Positions 35,107 to 43,372 are shown, counted from the first letter of the stretch. The stretch is DNA of 58,045 bases from Nonomuraea zeae (GCF_005889725.1 NZ_VCKX01000041.1:1-58045), one strand, 5' to 3'. Made by a program: numbers and translations. Notes: a model not told the origin generated them from the sequence alone.

Positions 35107-35589
35107 TCAGCGCGTCCTGGTGGCGGTGAGCACGGCGGTGATGGCCTGCTCCACCGTCGGGTGCATGGGCAGGTACGCGCCCACGTCCGTGATCTGCAGC
35201 AGGCGGGCGGGAGCGCCCTGGGCGGCGGCCAGATGGACGCGCACGCCGTCGGCGGCGGCCTGCCGGGCGCTGATCAGCAGCACGTGCAGGCCCGAGCTGT
35301 CCATGAACCTCAGCTCGGCCAGATCGAAGACCACGTGGTCGCCGGGCCGGCGGACGCGCTCGACGTAGCCGGCCAGCAGGGCGGTGGTGCTGCGGTCGAC
35401 CTCGCCGCCGATCGCGATCACGCTCATGCCCGGCAGGTACTGGTGAGTCAGGTCCAGCGACTGAGTCAGGTCCGGCGACGGGATCAGGTCCGGCGACGGG
35501 ATCAGGTCCGGCGACTGAGTCAGGTCCGGCGACGCGTCGGATGGCCTCGCCGAGCGGGGCGAGGGCTCGTGTTGCCGGGAGGCGCCCAT
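35107..35589 (-). CDS. STAS-domain anti-sigma factor antagonist with repeat-bearing N-terminus
   Basis: ATG 35589 with AGGGTG six bases upstream gives 160 aa. Residues about 50-155 are a STAS domain with MDSSG (97-100) intact, including the phosphorylatable Ser99. Residues about 18-48 are a repeated SPDLTQ/SPDLIP hexapeptide encoded by an 18-bp DNA repeat. The protein should bind an RsbW-type kinase when unphosphorylated, most simply the one encoded at 35636-36085. A GAF-PP2C phosphatase at 9136 could reset it (inference). Confidence 0.9.
   Translation of the reverse strand: MGASRQHEPSPRSARPSDASPDLTQSPDLIPSPDLIPSPDLTQSLDLTHQYLPGMSVIAIGGEVDRSTTALLAGYVERVRRPGDHVVFDLAELRFMDSSGLHVLLISARQAAADGVRVHLAAAQGAPARLLQITDVGAYLPMHPTVEQAITAVLTATRTR
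35447..35536 (-). repeat. 18-bp minisatellite inside the STAS gene
   Basis: Five 18-bp units (35447, 35465, 35483, 35501, 35519) vary around GTCAGGTCCGGCGACTGA. They encode five hexapeptides (SPDLTQ-like). The period is a multiple of three, so changes in copy number would keep the frame. Confidence 0.9.
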
Positions 35590-35635
35590 GCGCGCACCCT
35601 AGACCACTCGCAGCGGGTTCGATACCCGTGTCACG

Positions 35636-36085
35636 TCACAGATGTGACAGCAGCGCCGCGGTTCTGAACGGCTTCACGGGCCGGATCCGGCGCGGGGAGT
35701 GCCGGCGCATCTCCAGGCTCAGCCGGGAGCCGTGCCCGGTCTGCTCAAGGTGGACCACGTCGCACAGGCGCTGGATCACCCAGAGCCCGTACCCGTGCGT
35801 GGCGGTCCCGTCGATCTCGTGGGCGGCGGCCAGGTGGCCGTGGGTGAGCCGGCCCGCCGTGTCGAGTATCTCCACGGTGACCGACTCGCTCGTGGTGCGT
35901 GCGGTGATCAGACCCGCCGTGCCGGCGTGGTCGAGCACGTTGGTGACCGCCTCGTTGACGGCCAGGACCAGGTTGTCCAGCCGGGGGTCGCGCAGGCCGC
36001 TGTGGTGGCCGTGCATGCGTATCAAGTCCCGGATGAAACCGAGATCGGCGCTGATGGGACAGCGCAGCTCGAACACCACCTGCAT
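35636..36085 (-). CDS. RsbW-type anti-sigma factor / serine kinase
   Basis: ATG 36085 gives 149 aa. The track frame extends to a GTG at 36229, but that overlaps the upstream STAS gene and the extra residues look non-native. The HATPase_c_2 fold has the N-box Glu/Asn (LAVNEAVTNVLDHA) and the glycine motif THGYGLWVI. It phosphorylates STAS antagonists and sequesters a sigma factor. It is flanked by one STAS gene on each side. Confidence 0.9.
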   Translation of the reverse strand: MQVVFELRCPISADLGFIRDLIRMHGHHSGLRDPRLDNLVLAVNEAVTNVLDHAGTAGLITARTTSESVTVEILDTAGRLTHGHLAAAHEIDGTATHGYGLWVIQRLCDVVHLEQTGHGSRLSLEMRRHSPRRIRPVKPFRTAALLSHL

Positions 36086-36173
36086 GATCGTTTCGCCTGC
36101 CGGACATCGGAGGGGATAAGGGCCGAAACTGTGCTTTCCCCGTTGAAGATCCTCAAACGGTGGTGCCCAGGGA

Positions 36174-36578
36174 TCAGGTCGCGGGGTCGGACGGGCTGAT
36201 CGGCTTGAACTTCCGTCTGTCGTCGTCACCGCTGCGGCCCGAGCCGTTCTTCGGTACGTACAGCCGCAGGCCGGGGCTCAGCTGCCAGCCCAGCAGGGAG
36301 AGCAGGTCGCGCACCACGGGCGGGGGCGGCATCAGGACCAGCTTGCGCGGCGCGGGCAATCCGGCGGCCGTGGCGACGATCAGGCGCAGGCCGGCCGCGT
36401 CGATGAAGGTGAGCTGGGTCAGGTCGAGATGGATGTCGTCCTGGCCGGCGTCTGTCGCCCAGGCAAGGGCCTGCTCGAGCAGGTGCCGGGTGCTGCGGTC
36501 GACCTCGCCGCTGACGCGCAGGCCGAACGGGTGGACGGTGGGCACGATCTGTACTTGACCGCTTATATGGGAGCTCAT
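36174..36578 (-). CDS. STAS-domain protein lacking the phospho-acceptor serine
   Basis: The 134-aa product starts at ATG 36578 with CGGAG four bases upstream. The STAS core is clear (LRVSGEVDRSTRHLL, then LTFIDAAGLRLIV). Residues 60-63 are DAAG, where the canonical antagonist has D-S/T-S-G, so the usual phosphorylation site is absent. A basic C-terminal tail follows. It lies first in the three-gene cluster. It could be an always-on antagonist or a structural partner (inference). Confidence 0.92.
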   Translation of the reverse strand: MSSHISGQVQIVPTVHPFGLRVSGEVDRSTRHLLEQALAWATDAGQDDIHLDLTQLTFIDAAGLRLIVATAAGLPAPRKLVLMPPPPVVRDLLSLLGWQLSPGLRLYVPKNGSGRSGDDDRRKFKPISPSDPAT

Positions 36579-36611
36579 CGCACTCCGGGGGCTCGGGGAC
36601 AGGGCAGCGCT

Positions 36612-36636
36612 GTACCCGCGCAGGACCGACTACCGG
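36612..36636 (-). promoter_or_regulatory. Candidate alternative-sigma promoter for the STAS cluster
   Basis: On the minus strand GGGTAC (36617-36612) is 13 bases from GGTA (36634-36631) and about 30 bases before the STAS start at 36578. GGGTAC is the -10 form of SigB-type promoters of actinomycetes, whose -35 is loosely GNNT. The -35 match is weak. Confidence 0.3.
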
Positions 36637-36947
36637 GCAGGAGCCCGGAGAGGAAACGGCCGTGGGGTACGGCGGACCCGTGATGCCGCGCGGGCGCCTC
36701 GTCACGGCACCGCGGCATCGAGCATGGAGAGCAGCGGATCTCGGAGCGATCCACTCTTCCTGCCGGACCGGTGGTGGGTTCTCACCGTGTGCTCGTCGGG
36801 GGCGTCCGGCTCTGCTCGCTTACAGGGTCGCCATGCCTTCTGCCCGCAGAAAAGCGATCTAGGCCATCGGCACGTACCGGCCAGACCCCGCCACTGGCCC
36901 CGCCGTCGGCCCGCTCGCCGGCTCAGGGACTCGTGCAGAGGTATGGG
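36637..36947. other. Intergenic region, no gene seen
   Basis: Between the STAS gene and the end of the sugar dehydrogenase I see no frame with coding composition. The only short frames here are unlike the flanking genes in codon use, and no strong hairpin is present. It presumably holds the dehydrogenase 3' end and the upstream region of the STAS cluster. Confidence 0.5.
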
Positions 36948-38636
36948 TCAGGGGCTCGCGCAGACGTAACCGGCGGGGACCTGGGTGTCGCCGCCCGGAC
37001 GGGCGGCCTGGAAGCCGAACGTGACGCTCTGACCGGGGGCCAGCGTGCCGTTGTACCCGAGGTTCCGGGCCGTGACGGTCTGGCCGCCGCTGGTCAGCGT
37101 GGCGTTCCAGGAGCCGGTGACGCTGTGGCCGCCGGGCAACGTGAACGTCACCGTCCAGCCGGTGGTGGCGGACGTGCCGGTGTTGGTCACGGTGACCGGC
37201 TGGATCACGTAGCCGCCGCTCCACTGGGTCTGCGTGGTCGCCGTCGCCGTGCAGCCGCCGCCGGTCCCGCCGGAGGAGGTGGTGGTGACCGTGACCGTGT
37301 TGGACACGGGGGAGAGGTTGCCCGCCGCGTCGCGGGCGCGCACCTGGTAGCGGTAGGCGGTGCTCGCGGTGAGCCCGGTGTCGGTGAACGAGGTGGTCGC
37401 CGACGTGCCGGCCTGCGTGAACGTGCCGCCCGTCGTACCCGGTGCGCGCAGGATGTCATAGCCGCTCACCCCGACGTTGTCGGTCGAGGCGGCCCAGGTC
37501 AGCGTGGTGCCGGTGGCGGTCGTGCCCGACGCGGCCAGGCTGCCCGGCGCGGTGGGCGGGCTGGTGTCGGTCCCGGCCGTGGCCGGTGGGATGCGGATGA
37601 TCCGGTCGTCCTGGGCCACCGGGGTGCCGCGGCCGTCGCGGTTGCTGGTCGTCACCCAGAGCCAGCCGTCTGGGCCTGCCGCGACCGCGCGCAGCCGGCC
37701 GTACGCGGACTGGAGCTCGGCCACCGGCGTGCCCGCCGTCCCGCTGCCGGTGAGCGGGACCGTCCAGAGGCGCGTTCCGCGCAGGGCCGCGGCGAAGAGC
37801 GTGTTGTTGGCGTACGCCAGCCCGCTCGGCGACGCCTCGGCGGTCGTCCAGGTGACGATCGGGCTGCGGAAGGAGGTGTTGCCGCAGGAGCCCTCGCACG
37901 TGGGCCAGCCGTAGTTGCCGCCGGCGACGATCTGGTTGATCTCGTCCCAGGTGTTCTGGCCGAACTCGCTGGCGTACATCCTGCCTTGGGCGTCCCAGGC
38001 CAGGCCCTGCACGTTGCGGTGGCCGTAGCTCCAGACGCGGGAGCCGGAGAACGGGTTGCCCGACGGTATGCCCCCGGTGGGCGTCATGCGCAGGATCTTG
38101 CCTGCCGGACTGTTGAGGTTCTGGGCGTTCGCGGTGTTGCTCGCGTCGCCGGTGCCCAGGTAGAGCATGCCGTCCGGCCCGAAGGCGATGCGGCCCCCGT
38201 CGTGGATCGTGGCGCTCGGCACCCCCGAGAAGAGCACCGTCTGCGTCTGCGGCGCGCTGAGCTGCAGCCTGATCAGCCGGTTGTCGCCGCTGGTGCTGGT
38301 GAAGTACGCGTACACCCAGCCGTCCTGCGCATACGTGGGCGACACGGCGATGCCGAGCAGCCCGCTCTCGCCCGACGCGCTGACCCCGCTGACCGTGGCG
38401 ACCTGGACGGGCGTCTGCCCCGGCCGTACCTGGAGTATGCGCCCCGTGTTCCGCTCGGAGACCAGCGCGCTGCCGTCCGGCAGGAACGCCAGGCCCCAGG
38501 GGACCTGCAGGCCCGTGACGGACACCTCGGCCCTGGCGAAGTCGAAGCCGCCTATCACCTGGGCGCGAGCCTCGGGCGCGCTGACCAGGAGGGCGAGCAG
38601 GGCCAGGATCAGGGCCGGAACGATACGGGCGCGCAT
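36948..38636 (-). CDS. Secreted PQQ-type sugar dehydrogenase with FN3 and CBM2
   Basis: ATG 38636 with GGAG seven to eight bases upstream gives 562 aa. Residues 1-25 are a signal peptide (MRARIVPALILALLALLVSA). About 30-350 form a six-bladed GSDH beta-propeller (PWGLAFLPDGSALVSERNTG, GRIAFGPDGMLYLGTGD, SYGHRNVQGLAWD, QNTWDEINQI). A fibronectin III domain (about 362-455) follows, then a CBM2 (about 465-562) with Trp at TQWSGGY, TTGWTV and GSWNAT. The likely reaction is PQQ-dependent oxidation of a sugar end while bound to polysaccharide, cellulose or xylan, outside the cell (family inference). Confidence 0.93.
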   Translation of the reverse strand: MRARIVPALILALLALLVSAPEARAQVIGGFDFARAEVSVTGLQVPWGLAFLPDGSALVSERNTGRILQVRPGQTPVQVATVSGVSASGESGLLGIAVSPTYAQDGWVYAYFTSTSGDNRLIRLQLSAPQTQTVLFSGVPSATIHDGGRIAFGPDGMLYLGTGDASNTANAQNLNSPAGKILRMTPTGGIPSGNPFSGSRVWSYGHRNVQGLAWDAQGRMYASEFGQNTWDEINQIVAGGNYGWPTCEGSCGNTSFRSPIVTWTTAEASPSGLAYANNTLFAAALRGTRLWTVPLTGSGTAGTPVAELQSAYGRLRAVAAGPDGWLWVTTSNRDGRGTPVAQDDRIIRIPPATAGTDTSPPTAPGSLAASGTTATGTTLTWAASTDNVGVSGYDILRAPGTTGGTFTQAGTSATTSFTDTGLTASTAYRYQVRARDAAGNLSPVSNTVTVTTTSSGGTGGGCTATATTQTQWSGGYVIQPVTVTNTGTSATTGWTVTFTLPGGHSVTGSWNATLTSGGQTVTARNLGYNGTLAPGQSVTFGFQAARPGGDTQVPAGYVCASP

Positions 38637-38756
38637 GACGGACTCCTCGGCCGGATCACCGGGTGCGGATGCCTGCACCGTAGGCACCAGGACACCGGAA
38701 CCTCAATCACCACCGCCACCACGACCCGGCCAACTGCGACGACGGCCCCCGACCGG

Positions 38757-38767
38757 TGAAACTTTCA
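38757..38767. promoter_or_regulatory. GAAAnTTTC-type operator
   Basis: TGAAACTTTCA is a perfect palindrome around a central base, located 121-131 bases upstream of the sugar-dehydrogenase start. GAAAnTTTC elements are known upstream of xylan-degradation genes in streptomycetes. It may be a xylan-responsive repressor site for this secreted enzyme (inference from motif and position). Confidence 0.5.
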
Positions 38768-38785
38768 AGCGCTCTGGCCCGGTGC

Positions 38786-38799
38786 CCTTTCCGGAAAGG
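38786..38799. promoter_or_regulatory. 14-bp palindrome
   Basis: CCTTTCCGGAAAGG is a perfect palindrome just upstream of the preceding operator. It may be a second operator or a short terminator hairpin. No function is assigned. Confidence 0.35.
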
Positions 38800-38981
38800 C
38801 GCTCATGCCTTCGCCAGAGTGACCCGCCGCCACGAGAAGAAAGCGCCTCGCCCCCGACGTGAGCGGCATCGACCCGGCGAGCAGCCCTGAGCCGAGCAGC
38901 AGGAAGGCCACGAAGGCGATCGCCCCGGCGGATACATGCGGATCATTCCATGGCGACGGAGAGCACGGAAAGACGTCGCCG

Positions 38982-39404
38982 TCACGCTTGCGCCGGTCTG
39001 ATCGGGGCCGCCAGGAAACGCATGTCGAGCAGACTCCGGGAAAAGGGGAAACCGGTGAGTGAGACGGACACGACTTCGGTCCCCTGCGAAAGGCGGCGCA
39101 TCAGGCCGCGGTCGAGACCGATCGAGCCGGCCCAGAGCTGGATGAGCACCGTCCAGCCGCCGGCCGCGACCGCGCCCACGTAAGTGCTGCGCATGTTGTC
39201 GGAGTCGACGCACTCCATCGTGCGTCTCTGGAACTCCTCGAAATCCACGTGGTCCAGCTCGCCGGCTCCCGCGCCGAGGCGGGTCAGCGCTCCCCGCGAG
39301 GTCAGGGACCGGGCGAAGGACACGCACGAGACGTCATAGAACAGGCCGTGCTCGCCGAGCCAGCCGAACTCCTCGTACGCCTCCGGCACCCGCTCAGGGA
39401 TCAC
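38982..39404 (-). CDS. DUF6461-like protein, C-terminally truncated
   Basis: GTG 39404 overlaps the stop of the DUF3592 gene in GTGA, giving 140 aa. The middle part resembles the DUF6461 family (YDVSCVSFARSLTSRGALTRL, VAAGGWTVLIQLWAGSIGLD). After EVVSVS the sequence changes character and ends early. A coding-looking stretch in another frame (DGDVFPCSPSPW, then a hydrophobic AGAIAFVAFLLLGSGLLAGS) continues to about 38767. It probably lost its true C-terminus by frameshift. The function is unknown. Confidence 0.6.
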   Translation of the reverse strand: MIPERVPEAYEEFGWLGEHGLFYDVSCVSFARSLTSRGALTRLGAGAGELDHVDFEEFQRRTMECVDSDNMRSTYVGAVAAGGWTVLIQLWAGSIGLDRGLMRRLSQGTEVVSVSLTGFPFSRSLLDMRFLAAPIRPAQA

Positions 39405-39916
39405 TCGCCGGATCCGAGCCCGGGCGGGCAGTCGATGGTCTCGGAAGAGCCGTCGGGAAGCTCGATCTCGCACCCGGCCGGATCGCCGCTCGTGGAGGGT
39501 GCCGACAGGCTGGAGACGCCGGCGAAGAAGGCCAGGCCGATGACGATCGCGATGATCCCGGCCACGACTCCTCCGTACCCGCCGGCGCCACCGCTGGCGG
39601 GCATGGCCCTGGTCGGGTCGTCGGGGTCGTAGAGCACCTCGGTCGCGTTGCCGACGCCGAGGTTGGAGACGGTCGAGGCTTCGGTGGTGACCTCCCGCCC
39701 GTCCAGGGTCGTGAAGGTCAGGACCGGCCGCTGCCGCGCCCTCAAGTGCTCCCCGCGCCCGGTGAACGTGGTCCGGACGTCGCTGACCACGCCCGGCACC
39801 CGCAGCGCCCGCTGCACGAACCGCCTGCCGTCGATCATCCCCTTCCCCGAGACCAGGATGATCAGCAGGCCGAAGGCCACGAACAGGAGGGGAGAGTACT
39901 CGATCAAGCGTTCCAA
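39401..39916 (-). CDS. DUF3592 membrane protein
   Basis: TTG 39916 with AAGGAG seven bases upstream is the best start (171 aa); an ATG at 39943 has no ribosome binding site. Two transmembrane segments (LLFVAFGLLIILVSG and GGVVAGIIAIVIGLAFFAG) enclose a beta-rich extracellular domain with VPGVVSDVRTTFTG and EVLYDPDDPTRAM, the DUF3592 pattern. A Cys pair lies in the acidic tail. It is coupled to the DUF6461-like gene. Confidence 0.85.
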   Translation of the reverse strand: MERLIEYSPLLFVAFGLLIILVSGKGMIDGRRFVQRALRVPGVVSDVRTTFTGRGEHLRARQRPVLTFTTLDGREVTTEASTVSNLGVGNATEVLYDPDDPTRAMPASGGAGGYGGVVAGIIAIVIGLAFFAGVSSLSAPSTSGDPAGCEIELPDGSSETIDCPPGLGSGE

Positions 39917-40008
39917 TGCGGATCTCCTTGAGTCGGTCTGCATTGGTAGAACGTTCGGGAGCGGCAAAGGTTCGCGCCGCGGGCCGGCGAATTTTCCAGG
40001 CGCGGTGC

Positions 40009-40030
40009 GGCGGTGGTGGAATCCACCGCC
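40009..40030. terminator. Hairpin, likely terminator
   Basis: GGCGGTGG (40009-40016) and CCACCGCC (40023-40030) form a perfect 8-bp stem with a 6-base loop. It lies between the end of the AAA pseudogene (minus strand) and the DUF3592 gene, so it probably terminates the former or marks the latter's upstream border. Confidence 0.5.
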
Positions 40031-40114
40031 ATGCCCATGCGATGTACGCCCGCCTGCTTCAAAAGCTCGCTGCGGGCTGGGTAATCGCGTGCGAGCCAAA
40101 GACAAAGGCACCCG

Positions 40115-40705
40115 TTACACCCGCAGAACGGTGACCTGGCGGCCGGACGGTGTGGTCGTCTGCTCGAAACCGCCTCTTTCCTTCCAGGGCGGGGCCTCGG
40201 GGCGCCGGTCGAAGATCACCAGTGCGCCGGCGGTGAGGGTGAGGCGGTCCAGGTAAGGGTCGAGCTGAAGTCGCCCAGGCGTAGCGATTTGGTGATGATG
40301 TTGAACGGGCCGGCGGGGTTGGGCCGGCCAGGTTCGCCGCCTGAGGCGATCTTGTAGTCACGCAGGTCGCGTAGTCCGCACAGCACCACGGACGTGGGGA
40401 ACGGACGGCCTCCCGGCCGCGCGTTGTGACCGTCGCGGAGCTGGCTGAGGATGCTCACCAGGCTGTTGCCCTGCAGGGCGTCGATCTCGTCGAGGAACAG
40501 CACCACCCGGCGTGGGCTGCAGGAGCGACTCCGCGGCGGCGTAGTCGTCACCGGCCGACTTGGCCCGCTCACAGGAGAGCATCAGGGCGGCGGTGAGCAC
40601 GCGCGCCTGCGGGAGCCGCTGCGTGGGGGGCAACGTGTAATGCTGCTGGGGGCCGTACGGACCGGCGGTGTCGAAGGAATTCGCTCGGAGTGTCCGCATG
40701 GTCAC
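40115..40705 (-). pseudogene. Decayed AAA-like ATPase gene
   Basis: Three fragments of one actinomycete AAA-ATPase family lie in order in different frames. The start is TAGPYGPQQHYTLPPTQRLP with LTAALMLSCERAKSAGDDYA directly after. The centre is RRVVLFLDEIDALQGNSLVS (Walker B) and continues to DYKIASGGEPGRPNPAGPFN and LRLGDFS. The end is LDPYLDRLTLTAGALVIFDR and GRQVTVLRV followed by TAA. The segment with Walker A is deleted, a frameshift precedes Walker B, and a large deletion follows GDFS. The reading is disrupted at two or more places, so no functional protein is expected. Confidence 0.75.
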
Positions 40706-40941
40706 ATTCTGCCACCGCGTTGGTTTGGCATCTTGCGCACTGGAATGCGCAGGCTTGGACGCAGTGAGCCGCGACTTGGTATCTCCCGCAGAGACTCGCC
40801 TTTCTTTGGCTTGGAGGTCCGTCGGCCCTGCAGTCCTCGCGCGGCGTTCGATCTTGAGGGTGGGTGCGGGTCCTGACTACAGTGACGACCGCCAGCGGAC
40901 CGACTGCGGTCAAGCTGGTTGCAACCTCAAGGAGATCAGGA

Positions 40942-42900
40942 ATGCGAAGAACCTGGCCAGTGGCGTTGGCGGCCCTCGCCACGGTTGTCCTGGGCGGCGC
41001 GACGCCGGCTAGCGGCGACGCGGTCAAGCCGGCAACCGAAGCGACGAAGGCAACGGCAGCGGTCTGTGGTAGTTCGTCGCTGAACGGCCCCACCACACCG
41101 CCCGCCGGCGCGGTCGTGGTCCCCGCGGGCGACAACAGCGGCGTGGACTTACGTAAGGCGAACACCACGTACTACTTCGAGACCGGCACGCACACGCTGG
41201 AGGCCGCGACCTACGCCCAGATCTACCCCGGCGAAGGTTCGACGTTCATCGGGGCGCCCGGGGCGGTGCTGGACGGCAAGGGGGTGAACCGGTACGCCTT
41301 CAGTCAGGGTGCGACCGGGGTCACGATCCAGTACCTGACTGTCACTGGGTTCGTCGCGCCGCGCGACGAGGGTGTGGTCAACCACGACTCCGCCGACAAC
41401 TGGGTCGTGGAGCACAACACCTTCCGCGGCAACTCCGGCGCGGCCCTGATGGCCGGGGCCGCGAACCAGATCCGGGGCAACTGCTTCAAGGACAACGGGC
41501 AGTACGGCCTGAACGCGTACAAGGCCGGCAACACCATCACCGATCTGGTAGTGGCGGACAACGAGTTCACCGGCAACAACACCGACGACTGGGAGCACCA
41601 GGAGCCTGGGTGCGGTTGTACCGGTGGCATGAAGTTCTGGGCGGTGAACGGCGCCGACGTGACCGGCAACTGGGTCCACGGCAACCACGGGCCGGGCGTC
41701 TGGGCCGACACCAACAACAACGACTTCCTCATCGAGGACAACCTCATCGAGGACAACGAGTCGCTCGGGATCTTCTACGAGATCAGCTACAACGCCGTGA
41801 TCCGGAACAACACCATTCGCGGCAACGCCTGGAAGTCCGGTGCCGAGCGGGCAGCGAAGGGCGACCCGTTCCCCGAGGCGGCGATCTACCTGTCCGAGGC
41901 GGACGGTGAGCCCCGCGTGGCAGCGCGGACCAGCAAGATCGAGATCACCGGCAACCTGTTCGAGAACAACTGGGGCGGGATCACCGGGTGGGCGAACGCC
42001 GACCGGTTCTGCAACAGCCCGGCCTCGACGACCGGCGACTGCACGCTGATCGTCGGGCCGACCAACACCTCGAAGTGCTCGGCTCCTGCCATCGCCAGCA
42101 ACCCGCTCTACACCGACTGCCGCTGGTGGACGAAGAACGTCGACGTCCACCACAACACGTTCACCTTCGACCCCAGTGCCGTCGACGGCGGCTGCTCCAC
42201 GCAGTACTGCGGGCACATGGCCCTGCTGTCGAACTACGGCACCTACCCGGACTGGTCCCCGTACAAGGGTGATGTGATCCAGAAGGCGATCGTCCACGAC
42301 TCGAACAACTCCTGGCACGACAACACCTACACGGGACCGTGGCAGTTCAGGGTCGGCGACATGGACACGAGCATTACCCCCGCACAGTGGGTCGGCCCCC
42401 AGTACGGCCAGGACGCCGGCAGCACGTTCGACGGTGGCACGCCCAAGCCGCCGGCCATCGCCGAGCATGACTTCGAGTCCGGCTCGACCTCGCCCTACAC
42501 CCCGTGGTGGGGATCCAGCGTGGCGCGCCAGACCGGTGACGCGCATGGCGGCACCGGCTCGCTGCAGATGACCAGCACCCAGTCCGGCAGCGCGGTGGCG
42601 CTCGACAACTATCCCGGGTACAGCGGTGTGATCGCCGGCACGAGCTACCAGGTGTCGCTGTGGTATCGGCAGGCCGTGGCGACCATGCCCGCCGTCACAT
42701 GGAATGTGCGCTGGCGCGACGAGTCCGGCACGGTGCTGCGTACCGACGCCATCTCCCTGGCTCCGAAGACCGCCTGGACCGAAGCGGCCGGCACGTTCAC
42801 CGCACCCGCGGGCACGACCCGCGTCGACTGGACCTTTGTCTGGACCGCGAGCGGCGCCGGGCCCGCCTTCCAGATCGATGACGTGGCGGTCCGCGCCTAG
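40942..42900 (+). CDS. Secreted right-handed beta-helix protein with C-terminal carbohydrate-binding-like domain
   Basis: ATG 40942 with AAGGAG near gives 652 aa. Residues 1-about 27 are a signal peptide (MRRTWPVALAALATVVLGGA). The centre (about 60-500) has parallel-beta-helix rungs with repeated N-x-F/I-x-G-N patterns (VVEHNTFRGNSGAAL, VVADNEFTGNNTDDW, LIEDNLIEDNESLGIFYEIS, VIRNNTIRGN). Residues about 515-652 are a jelly-roll module (HDFESGSTSPYTPWWGSS, then TAWTEAAGTFTAPAGTTRVD), like CBM4/9-type domains. The fold is typical of polysaccharide lyases and glycosidases, but I cannot identify catalytic residues. The gene has less extreme codon bias in its 5' end than the core genes. Its neighbours are a pseudogene and a tRNA. 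Confidence 0.9.
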   Translation: MRRTWPVALAALATVVLGGATPASGDAVKPATEATKATAAVCGSSSLNGPTTPPAGAVVVPAGDNSGVDLRKANTTYYFETGTHTLEAATYAQIYPGEGSTFIGAPGAVLDGKGVNRYAFSQGATGVTIQYLTVTGFVAPRDEGVVNHDSADNWVVEHNTFRGNSGAALMAGAANQIRGNCFKDNGQYGLNAYKAGNTITDLVVADNEFTGNNTDDWEHQEPGCGCTGGMKFWAVNGADVTGNWVHGNHGPGVWADTNNNDFLIEDNLIEDNESLGIFYEISYNAVIRNNTIRGNAWKSGAERAAKGDPFPEAAIYLSEADGEPRVAARTSKIEITGNLFENNWGGITGWANADRFCNSPASTTGDCTLIVGPTNTSKCSAPAIASNPLYTDCRWWTKNVDVHHNTFTFDPSAVDGGCSTQYCGHMALLSNYGTYPDWSPYKGDVIQKAIVHDSNNSWHDNTYTGPWQFRVGDMDTSITPAQWVGPQYGQDAGSTFDGGTPKPPAIAEHDFESGSTSPYTPWWGSSVARQTGDAHGGTGSLQMTSTQSGSAVALDNYPGYSGVIAGTSYQVSLWYRQAVATMPAVTWNVRWRDESGTVLRTDAISLAPKTAWTEAAGTFTAPAGTTRVDWTFVWTASGAGPAFQIDDVAVRA

Positions 42901-42948
42901 AAGCGCCTTGCAGGCCGCGCGAAAGACCTGAGGGACACAAGCTGGGGT

Positions 42949-42980
42949 GACGGTGCCCCGCCCGCCATCTCGGCACCGTC
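42949..42980 (+). terminator. Hairpin downstream of the beta-helix gene
   Basis: GACGGTGCC (42949-42957) and GGCACCGTC (42972-42980) form a perfect 9-bp stem with a 14-base loop, 48 bases after the stop. It is a probable terminator. Confidence 0.5.
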
Positions 42981-42995
42981 TCCGCAGGTCACGGG

Positions 42996-43020
42996 CCTGG
43001 TTCTGAGGTTGAGAACCAGG
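42996..43020 (+). terminator. Second hairpin downstream of the beta-helix gene
   Basis: CCTGGTTCT (42996-43004) and AGAACCAGG (43012-43020) form a perfect 9-bp stem with a 7-base loop. It follows the previous hairpin closely; together they probably end transcription. Confidence 0.55.
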
Positions 43021-43336
43021 CTCCCGGTCATCCGGCCGTCCTCGATCGCGCTCGGGTTCGGCGTCGGCTTCTTCGGCGCGAGGTCGAGACAGAGCCGTCA
43101 GGGCGGGCTGTTCGACTACCGCTTCGCTCAGGCCGGCAACGCTGCTGGGCGCCCTCGATGCACATCCTCGGGTGGTGGTGCTGATTCTCCGCCGCGGCGA
43201 CATCAAGGTCACGATGGAGGTCTCACCGAGGCGACAGACGAGGCGACTCGGGAGCCACTCAAGGCGCTCGGGCGAACGCTCACTGGGAGGGCGGAGTCTC
43301 CCGCGCGCAGCTGGACTTTCGTCGCTCACAAAGACC
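43021..43336. other. Intergenic region, no gene seen
   Basis: This stretch between the beta-helix gene's terminators and the tRNA terminator has no frame with consistent codon bias and no recognisable motif. It may hold degraded sequence. Confidence 0.5.
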
Positions 43337-43372
43337 AAAAGGCCACTTCCGATTTCTCGGAAGTGGCCTTTT
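43337..43372 (-). terminator. Strong terminator of tRNA-Pro
   Basis: AAAAGGCCACTTCCGA (43337-43352), loop TTTC, and its exact complement (43357-43372) give a perfect 16-bp stem. On the minus strand it ends in TTTT, so it terminates the tRNA transcript 7 bases after the tRNA end. Confidence 0.9.

Noticed and set aside
35447..35536. 18-bp repeats as a CRISPR array
   Set aside because: The units are contiguous with no spacers, and they are in a coding frame.
36662..36862. 66-codon plus-strand frame in the STAS/dehydrogenase gap
   Set aside because: Codon use is unlike the neighbouring genes, and no ribosome binding site or motif is seen.
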